Source of the DNA: Bradyrhizobium sp. ORS 375
Lineage (GTDB): Bacteria > Pseudomonadota > Alphaproteobacteria > Rhizobiales > Xanthobacteraceae
Reading direction: 5' to 3'
DNA: 57,921 nucleotides
Assembly (NCBI RefSeq): GCF_000239775.1
Contig: NZ_CAFI01000098.1
Span: 1-57,921, forward strand
The position numbers were made by a program, and so were the translations under genes. The notes under the pieces are model-generated. The model did no database searches. It worked only from the letters and a program-made list of their open reading frames with translations, and was not told the origin of the DNA. Positions 52,202 through 57,921 of this stretch are shown here, one piece after another (position 1 is the first letter of the stretch; the number at the start of each line of letters is the position of its first letter).

Positions 52202-54186
52202 AGATGCGTCTCTCCATTTCCGCCGTCATTGCAACGTTCGGCCTGGTGCTTGCCCTCGGCTTCGGCGCCGTCGTGCTGACCAGTGCCTACGCGCTGCGCG
52301 AGCTGAAGGTCGGCGGCCCGCTTTACAACAAGATCAAGCTTGGCAACGACCTGGTGGCCGACATCCTGCCGCCGCCGGAATATGTGCTGGAGGCCTATCT
52401 CGAAGCGACGCTGGCGTTGCGGGCGCCCAAGAACGTCGATGCGCATGTCGCGAAGCTGGCGCAGCTCAAGAAGGACTATGAGGATCGCAAGGCGTTCTGG
52501 ACGGGCTCGCCGCTCGAGCCTGAGCTGAAGTCGCTGCTCATCGTGCGGTCCGACGCCGAGGTCGGGAAGTTCTGGCAGGCTGCGGAGGGCGAGCTTGTCC
52601 CGGCGTTGCGCGCCGGCGACATGGCGAAGGCCGAGGCCGCTTATGTCCGGCTTAGCAGCGCCTATGCCGCGCACCGTGCGGTGGTCGACACGCTGGTGGA
52701 GAAGGCGAACAAGCTGAACTCGGACATGGAGGGCACGGCCGCGGACCAGGACAGCCGCATCTCGGTCGTCGTCTGGAGCGTGGCCGGCATCGTGCTGGCG
52801 CTTGTCGTTGCAGGGATGTCCGGGCTCGTCATCGGCGTCGTCCGGCCGCTGTCGCGCATGACCGGCCTGATGCGGCGGATTGCCGAGGGCGAGCTGGCCA
52901 CCGAGATCCCGTATGCCGGACGCGGCGACGAGATCGGCGCGATGGCGCGCGCGCTCGTGGTCTTCAAGACCAATGCGATCGAGAACAACAATCTGCGCGA
53001 CAAGCAGGAGCGCGACCGCACCGAGGCCGAACAGACGAAGAAGCGGGCCATGCTCGACATGGCCGACGTGATCGAGCGCGAGACCGGCACGTCGGTCGAG
53101 GCGGCGGCAAGCGCCTCACGCCAGGTCGAGGCGGTCGCCAGCGGACTCTCCGAGCTTGCTCATGAATTGTCTGCGGATGCCCAGTCTGTGGCGGCGGCCT
53201 CGGAGCAGTCGCTCGCCAATGCGCAGACCGTCTCGGCGGCGGCCGAGCAGCTGAGCTCGGCGATCCGCGAGATTTCGAGCCAGGTGGCTCGCGCCAGCAC
53301 CATCACCAAATCGGCCGTTACAGGCCGCGAGAAGGCCAAGACGACGATGCTCTCGCTGACGAAGGCCGTCGACAAGATCGCCGAAGTCTCGAACCTGATC
53401 GGCGGCATTGCCGAGCAGACCAACCTGCTGGCGCTCAACGCCACCATCGAGGCGGCGCGCGCCGGCGAGGCCGGCCGCGGCTTCGCGGTGGTGGCGGCCG
53501 AGGTCAAGTCGCTGTCGGACCAGACCGCGAAGTCGACCGAGGAGATCTCGCGCCTGATCGGCGAGGTGCAGGCCACCACGCACGCGACGATCGACGTCGT
53601 CGAAGGCATCGGCAGCCAGATCTCCGAGATCGACGAGGTGGCGGCCTCGATCGCTGCGGCGATGGAGGAGCAGCACGCGGCAACCCAGGAGATCAGCCGC
53701 TCGGTCCACTCCTCGGCAGACGCGGCGCGCGATGTCTCGTCCAAGATCGGCAATGTCGGCAGGGATGCCGGGATGGTGAATGACCGCGCCGCCGAGGTCC
53801 GCAGCGCGATCGGCGAGGTCGCCTCCCGCCTGACCTCTCTGCGCTCGACCCTGGTGAAGGTCGTGAGGACGACGACCGCCGAGGCCGACCGCCGGCATGC
53901 GCCGCGATTCAAATCCAACCTGCCGATCAAGGTCATCGACGCCAACAAACGGGTTGTGAAGGCCGAGCTGGTGGACATCTCGGAGGGCGGCGCCTGGTTC
54001 CGCTTCCAGCCCGAACCTGGAATCGGCGATCGCGGTGTTCTGCAGTTCGCAGGCTTCGACCAGGATGTGCCCTATCTGGTTCGCGGCCGCGACCGCGACG
54101 CGTTGCGGGTCGAGTTCGAACTGGGCGCCAGGCGCGAGCCGTTCGTGACCTGGTTCAGGTCCTCCTTCGTACGCGAGGCGGCTTGA
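52198..54186 (+). CDS. Methyl-accepting chemotaxis protein with C-terminal PilZ-like domain
   Basis: A 662-residue receptor. A helix at residues 5-30 and another near 190-213 flank a helical periplasmic sensor (about 160 residues). HAMP comes next ([20 protein letters not shown]), then the signalling domain with [20 protein letters not shown]. The last 95 residues begin [10 protein letters not shown] and contain [12 protein letters not shown], the RxxxR and D/NxSxxG motifs of a PilZ domain, which binds cyclic di-GMP. Such a fusion would let c-di-GMP tune a chemoreceptor. I chose the ATG at 52198 because of the ATGA overlap with the leader frame; 52186 and 52204 are alternatives. Confidence 0.9.
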   Translation: MKMRLSISAVIATFGLVLALGFGAVVLTSAYALRELKVGGPLYNKIKLGNDLVADILPPPEYVLEAYLEATLALRAPKNVDAHVAKLAQLKKDYEDRKAFWTGSPLEPELKSLLIVRSDAEVGKFWQAAEGELVPALRAGDMAKAEAAYVRLSSAYAAHRAVVDTLVEKANKLNSDMEGTAADQDSRISVVVWSVAGIVLALVVAGMSGLVIGVVRPLSRMTGLMRRIAEGELATEIPYAGRGDEIGAMARALVVFKTNAIENNNLRDKQERDRTEAEQTKKRAMLDMADVIERETGTSVEAAASASRQVEAVASGLSELAHELSADAQSVAAASEQSLANAQTVSAAAEQLSSAIREISSQVARASTITKSAVTGREKAKTTMLSLTKAVDKIAEVSNLIGGIAEQTNLLALNATIEAARAGEAGRGFAVVAAEVKSLSDQTAKSTEEISRLIGEVQATTHATIDVVEGIGSQISEIDEVAASIAAAMEEQHAATQEISRSVHSSADAARDVSSKIGNVGRDAGMVNDRAAEVRSAIGEVASRLTSLRSTLVKVVRTTTAEADRRHAPRFKSNLPIKVIDANKRVVKAELVDISEGGAWFRFQPEPGIGDRGVLQFAGFDQDVPYLVRGRDRDALRVEFELGARREPFVTWFRSSFVREAA

Positions 54187-54210
54187 GCTGCTTGCGGCGC
54201 GGTACAAAAG

Positions 54211-54247
54211 AAAAAAGCCTCCGCCGGATAGGTGGAGGCCTTTCTCT
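54211..54247. terminator. Terminator between the MCP-PilZ and paoC-like genes
   Basis: AAAAAAGCCTCCGCC, a short loop and GGTGGAGGCCTTTCTCTTT (54211-54247) give an imperfect GC stem with an A-run before and a T-rich run after, so it can serve both convergent genes. Confidence 0.8.
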
Positions 54248-54269
54248 TTGGCGTGCGTTCCGCGTGGCG

Positions 54270-56534
54270 TCAGGCCCGGCGTGCCAAGTCGCTGATCCGC
54301 ACCGGGAAGCGCCGGACACGAATGCCCGTGGCATGCGCCACCGCGTTGGCGACTGCGCCCGCCGAGCCGGTGATGCCGATCTCGCCGACGCCCTTGATTC
54401 CGAGAGGGTTCACAAACGGATCGTGCTCCTCGACCGTGAACGCCTCGATCGCCGGGACGTCGGCATTCACCGGCACATGATATTCGCCGAGATTGGCGTT
54501 CATGATGCGCCCGCTGCGGCGGTCGGTGATCGCCTCCTCGTGCAGCGCCAGCGAGATGCCCCAGATCATGCCGCCGACCAGCTGGCTCTTGACCAGCTTC
54601 GGATTGATGATCCGCCCGGCCGCGAAGGCGCCGACCATGCGGGTGACGCGCACCTGGCCAAGATCCGGATCGACCTTCACCTCGGCGAAGACAGCGCCGT
54701 GCGAATGCATCGCGTACTGCTCGTTGGCCGTCGGATCAGGCACGCCACTGCCCGAGCCTTCGACCTCGTCGAGGCCGGCGCGCGCAAGGATGTCCGCATA
54801 GCTTTCGCCGCGGCCCTCGTCGTCGCGCCGGAGCAGCCTTCCCTGGCGGGCGATCACGCCGGCATTGCCGGCACCGAACAGCGGCGAGCGCTGGTCCGAC
54901 GTCGCGAGCTCGGCGAGCTTGGCAATGACGGCCGCGCCGGCATTGTGGATCGCGGTGCCGACGGTCGCGGTATGCGCCGAGCCGCCGGCGATGCCGGCAT
55001 CCGGGAGATCTGACGTGCCCGCCTTGAACGTGACCTGGTCGCGGTCGAGCGCCAGCGAATCTGCCGCGATCTGCGCGAATGCGGTCCACGCGCCCTGACC
55101 CATGTCATGGGCGCCGCTTTCCACCACGCCAGAGCCGTCGCGCCGGATCACGGCGCGCGCCTGGCCGGCGAACATCAGCGCGTGGAACGTCGCCGTGCCC
55201 ATGCCCCAGCCGACCAGGAAGCCATCCTTGTCGCGCATCATCCGCGGCTTCAGCGGCCGCTCCCACCAGCCGAAGCGCTCGGCGCCCTGCGTGTAGCAGT
55301 CGCGCAGCGCCTTGGACGAGAACGGCTTGCCGGTCGATGGCTCGACCTCGGCGTAGTTCTTGACGCGGAAGGCGAGCGGATCGAGGCCGCAGGCCGCGGC
55401 CATTTCGTCGACCGCGCTCTCCAGCGCGATCGATCCCGGCGCGATGCCGGGCGCGCGCACGAACAGCGGCGTGCCGGTGTCCACGCGCACGGCGTCATAG
55501 GTCGTCGCGATCGCCGGCGCGGCGTAGAGCGTGTGGGTCACGTGGGCCGCCGCTTCATAGAAGTCCTCGAAGCTCGACGTCGCGATGCGCGCGTGGTGAT
55601 GAATGCCCGCGAGCTGCCCAGCGTTGCTTGCGCCGAGGCGCAGCGTCTGCCGCGTCGGTGAGCGGTGGCCGAACGGGCCGTAGAGCTGCTCGCGGCGCGC
55701 CACCAGCTTGACCGGACGGCCGACCATCTTGGCGGCGAGAATGCCGAGCACCTGCGGCCCGGCCATCAGGCCCTTGCCGCCGAAGCCGCCGCCGAGATAG
55801 GGGCTGCGGATCAGGATGTTCTCCGGCGCGATGCCGAACAGCTCGGCGAGACGCGCCCGCATCATCACGAGGCCCTGCGTCGGCGTGTCGATGACGAGAC
55901 GATCGCCCTGCCATTCCGCGACGATCGCATGCGGCTCCATCGCGTTGTGATAATGCGGCGGCGTCTCGTAGATCGCGGTGATCTGCTTGTCACTGGCGGA
56001 CAGCGCAGCCTCGACATCGCCGTGGCGCTGCTCGGCCGGCATGCCCATGCCGACGACCGGCGGCACATAGGCTGCTGCAGCATCGAGACCGATACGCGCG
56101 GGCTCCGCCTCATAGCGCGGCGCCAGCAGGGCGGCGCCTTCCGTTGCGGCTTCCAGGCTTTCGGCGATGACCACCGCGATCGGCTGGTTGGCGTAGCGCA
56201 CGCGATCGTTCTGCAGCGCCTCGAAGCGGAACGAGAACGGATTCGGCTTGCCGTCGGGATCGGCATGCAGCGGCGGACGGTTGGCCTGTGTCATGACCTC
56301 GACGACGCCGGGATGCGCCTTGGCAGCATCGACGTCGAGCGCGGCCACGCGGCCGCGCGCGATGCTGCTAACCGCCAGCACCGCGTAGAGCAGGCCGGGC
56401 GGATTGTTGTCGGCCGCGTAGGTCGCGCGGCCCGTGACCTTGGCGAGACCGTCGACGCGCGACAGCGGCTGGCCGATGTTCGAGCCGTGGCGGAGGTGGG
56501 CGGGATCACGGGAGAGATTGAGCTCAGGCGTCAT
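54270..56534 (-). CDS. paoC: Aldehyde oxidoreductase molybdenum-binding subunit (PaoC-like)
   Basis: A 754-residue large subunit of the xanthine dehydrogenase/aldehyde oxidase family, closest in type to periplasmic PaoC (YagR) of PaoABC, which binds the molybdenum cofactor as the cytosine dinucleotide form. Characteristic segments: VDGLAKVTGRATYAAD at the start, SPYLGGGFGGKGLMAGPQ for cofactor binding, AHDMGQGAWTAFAQIAAD, and the catalytic Glu718 in GIKGVGEIGITG. It oxidises aldehydes to acids. Its start overlaps the preceding paoB-like gene by 11 bases. No maturation factor (paoD) is in the window. It is the last gene of the leftward operon. Confidence 0.94.
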   Translation of the reverse strand: MTPELNLSRDPAHLRHGSNIGQPLSRVDGLAKVTGRATYAADNNPPGLLYAVLAVSSIARGRVAALDVDAAKAHPGVVEVMTQANRPPLHADPDGKPNPFSFRFEALQNDRVRYANQPIAVVIAESLEAATEGAALLAPRYEAEPARIGLDAAAAYVPPVVGMGMPAEQRHGDVEAALSASDKQITAIYETPPHYHNAMEPHAIVAEWQGDRLVIDTPTQGLVMMRARLAELFGIAPENILIRSPYLGGGFGGKGLMAGPQVLGILAAKMVGRPVKLVARREQLYGPFGHRSPTRQTLRLGASNAGQLAGIHHHARIATSSFEDFYEAAAHVTHTLYAAPAIATTYDAVRVDTGTPLFVRAPGIAPGSIALESAVDEMAAACGLDPLAFRVKNYAEVEPSTGKPFSSKALRDCYTQGAERFGWWERPLKPRMMRDKDGFLVGWGMGTATFHALMFAGQARAVIRRDGSGVVESGAHDMGQGAWTAFAQIAADSLALDRDQVTFKAGTSDLPDAGIAGGSAHTATVGTAIHNAGAAVIAKLAELATSDQRSPLFGAGNAGVIARQGRLLRRDDEGRGESYADILARAGLDEVEGSGSGVPDPTANEQYAMHSHGAVFAEVKVDPDLGQVRVTRMVGAFAAGRIINPKLVKSQLVGGMIWGISLALHEEAITDRRSGRIMNANLGEYHVPVNADVPAIEAFTVEEHDPFVNPLGIKGVGEIGITGSAGAVANAVAHATGIRVRRFPVRISDLARRA

Positions 56535-57582
56535 GGAGCACTCCTGGAACGGAGGAGAAGGGAGAGGCCGGCAGCGCCGGCATGCGCGACGGCGTGCCCT
56601 GCGCTGCGGCCTGCAGGGCGCGCGCGATCAGCTGTCGTGCGAGCGGGATCTTGTAGGCGTTGTCGCCGGAGGGCTTTGCGTCGCGCAGCGCGGCGTCTGC
56701 GGCCTGCTCGAACACGCGTGCATCCGACGTTTGTCCTGCGAGCAGCGCTTCGGCGTCATGCGCGCGCCATGGCTTGGCGGCGACGCCGCCGAGCGCGAGA
56801 CGCGCCTGCTTGATGCTGCCGTTCTCGATCACGAGACCGGCCGCAGCGGAGACGACGGCGAAGGCGTAGGAATTGCGCTCGCGGACCTTGAGGTAACGCG
56901 CATGCCTTGCGAATGCGCGGGCGGCCGCGGGCAGGCGGACCGCGACGATCATCTCGCCGGGCGCAAGCACGGTCTCACGCTCGGGCGTGGTGCCGGGCAA
57001 CAGATGCAACGCCTCCAGGGCGACCTCGCGGCGGCCCGATGCTCCTGCAATTTCAACCACCGCATCGAGCGCCGCGAGCGGCACGCAGAAATCCGACGGG
57101 TTGGTCGCGATGCAGGCGGCGCTCCAGCCGAGCACGGCATGCTGGCTGTTCTCGCCGTCGCGGGCATCGCAACCCGATCCGGGGATGCGCTTGTTGCAGG
57201 CAGACGCCGTGTCGTAGAAGTACGCGCAGCGCGTCCGCTGCAGCAGATTGCCGCCGACGGTCGCCGCATTGCGCAATTGTGCCGAGGCACCCGAGAGCAG
57301 CGCTTCGGCCACCGCGGGGAAGTCCCTGGCGAAGGAGGCGTCGCAGGCGAGATCGGCGTTACGCACGAGCGCGCCGATCCTGACGTCGCCGTTGCCGAGC
57401 CTCTCGATCCGCGTCAGCTCTTTGATCTGGGTGATATCGACCAGCCGCGCCGGCTGGACGACATTGCCCTTCATCAGGTCGAGCAGGTTGGTGCCCGAGG
57501 CCAGATAGGCTGCGCCCGGCGCGCCGGCCGCCGCGATCGCCTCGGCGACCGTCGCGGGCTTCACATAGTCGAACCGGTTCAT
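56524..57582 (-). CDS. paoB: Aldehyde oxidoreductase FAD-binding subunit (PaoB-like)
   Basis: A 352-residue FAD subunit. FAD-binding motifs are AYLASGTNLLDLM and RNAATVGGNLLQRTRC. The insert Cys119, Cys129, Cys138 and Cys157 (RCAYFYDTASACNKR, GSGCDA, AACIAT) is the extra 4Fe-4S site that distinguishes PaoB/YagS and 4-hydroxybenzoyl-CoA reductase from ordinary xanthine dehydrogenase subunits. Electrons pass from molybdenum through 2Fe-2S centres to FAD. Starts with the ATG at 57580-57582, overlapping the PaoA stop as ATGA. Length and order match PaoABC. Confidence 0.94.
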   Translation of the reverse strand: MNRFDYVKPATVAEAIAAAGAPGAAYLASGTNLLDLMKGNVVQPARLVDITQIKELTRIERLGNGDVRIGALVRNADLACDASFARDFPAVAEALLSGASAQLRNAATVGGNLLQRTRCAYFYDTASACNKRIPGSGCDARDGENSQHAVLGWSAACIATNPSDFCVPLAALDAVVEIAGASGRREVALEALHLLPGTTPERETVLAPGEMIVAVRLPAAARAFARHARYLKVRERNSYAFAVVSAAAGLVIENGSIKQARLALGGVAAKPWRAHDAEALLAGQTSDARVFEQAADAALRDAKPSGDNAYKIPLARQLIARALQAAAQGTPSRMPALPASPFSSVPGVLHDA

Positions 57583-57921
57583 GCCGCGCGCTCCTTCTCG
57601 TCCGCGAGCGTCGCCTGGGCGTCCAGCACCGCCTCGACGATCCCCACATAGGCGCTGCAGCGGCACAGATTGCCGCTCATGCCCTCACGCACCCGCTCCG
57701 GATCATTGCCGGCATGACCTTCGTTGATGAGGCCGACGGCGCTCATGATCTGCCCAGGCGTGCAGAAGCCGCATTGCAAGGCGTCGTGGGCGATGAAGGC
57801 CTCCTGCACCGGGTGCAGCTGGTCGCCCTGGGCGAGGCCTTCGATGGTGGTGATCGCAGCACCGTCGAGACTGAGCGCGAGGGTGAGACAGGAATTGATG
57901 CGGCGGCCGTCGACGAGGACA
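57579..57921 (-). CDS. paoA: Aldehyde oxidoreductase 2Fe-2S subunit (PaoA-like), partial
   Basis: The coding frame continues past the right edge, so the N-terminal part, including the first cysteines, is missing. The visible 113 residues include VLVDGRRINSCLTLALSL with one ligand of the plant-type 2Fe-2S centre and the second centre, ALQCGFCTPGQ and GNLCRCSAY. The frame from MQEAF is only an internal part, since codons stay open and homologous upstream. Small iron-sulfur subunit of the oxidoreductase, first of the three operon genes. A twin-arginine signal would be expected upstream if the enzyme is periplasmic. Confidence 0.93.
   Translation of the reverse strand, partial: VLVDGRRINSCLTLALSLDGAAITTIEGLAQGDQLHPVQEAFIAHDALQCGFCTPGQIMSAVGLINEGHAGNDPERVREGMSGNLCRCSAYVGIVEAVLDAQATLADEKERAA

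Overview
The window is high-GC, gene-dense chromosomal DNA from an alphaproteobacterium, most likely Bradyrhizobium or a close Nitrobacteraceae relative. Support for this comes from the split b/b-prime ATP synthase F0 cluster, a 409-residue 5-aminolevulinate synthase (the Shemin route to heme), the gene order tldD / coxB-coxA-ctaB-(ctaF-like)-ctaG-coxC-DUF983-SURF1 / thrC-M16 peptidase, an IalB-type exported protein, and several families of intergenic palindromes of the kind common in Bradyrhizobium. The genus call is inference from family knowledge. No rRNA, tRNA, CRISPR array, transposase or integrase was seen.

Layout. 0.2-9.8 kb: a divergent GST/MarR pair with two operator-like palindromes, glutamate-cysteine ligase, a PAN-domain exported protein, a thioredoxin-CcdA thiol-redox pair, a nucleotidyltransferase-like gene, and a tldD-lepB-mmcQ-type operon; then a GNAT and an IalB-like protein. 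10.3-17.3 kb: a complete aa3 cytochrome c oxidase operon with assembly factors, including a 58-residue gene, and with strong hairpins between its early genes. 17.3-21.4 kb: PhzF-like protein, a lower-GC two-gene module ending in a barstar-like inhibitor, a YbjQ pair, then 1.4 kb of dispersed repeats. 21.4-30.3 kb: thrC with an M16 processing-type peptidase, the ATP synthase F0 operon (atpI-B-E-b-prime-b), a DsbA-fold isomerase-like gene and YjbQ.

30.4-43.7 kb: a metabolite:H+ symporter-type MFS protein divergent from a NarL/FixJ response regulator, a second repeat-rich stretch, a DUF3857/transglutaminase protein, an exported epoxide-hydrolase-like enzyme divergent from a LysR regulator, a very large hybrid kinase whose sensor is a sodium/solute-symporter domain, and hemA. 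43.9-47.9 kb: a tiny gene, an unusual 876-residue metallophosphoesterase-GAF protein and a metallo-beta-lactamase-fold hydrolase, probably co-transcribed. 48.2-54.2 kb: two methyl-accepting chemotaxis proteins, one ending in a PilZ-like domain and preceded by a possible 21-residue coupled leader ORF, flanking an outer-membrane beta-barrel gene. 54.3-57.9 kb: a paoABC-like molybdenum aldehyde oxidoreductase operon cut by the window end.

Functionally, the respiratory core (heme A synthesis via hemA and ctaB, copper insertion via ctaG and SURF1, aa3 oxidase, ATP synthase F0) dominates the first half; sensing and redox accessory genes dominate the second. The best candidates for undescribed biology are the metallophosphoesterase-GAF protein with its neighbours, the barstar-like/unknown gene pair, the coupled leader ORF ahead of the MCP-PilZ gene, and a long dispersed repeat present twice in opposite orientation.
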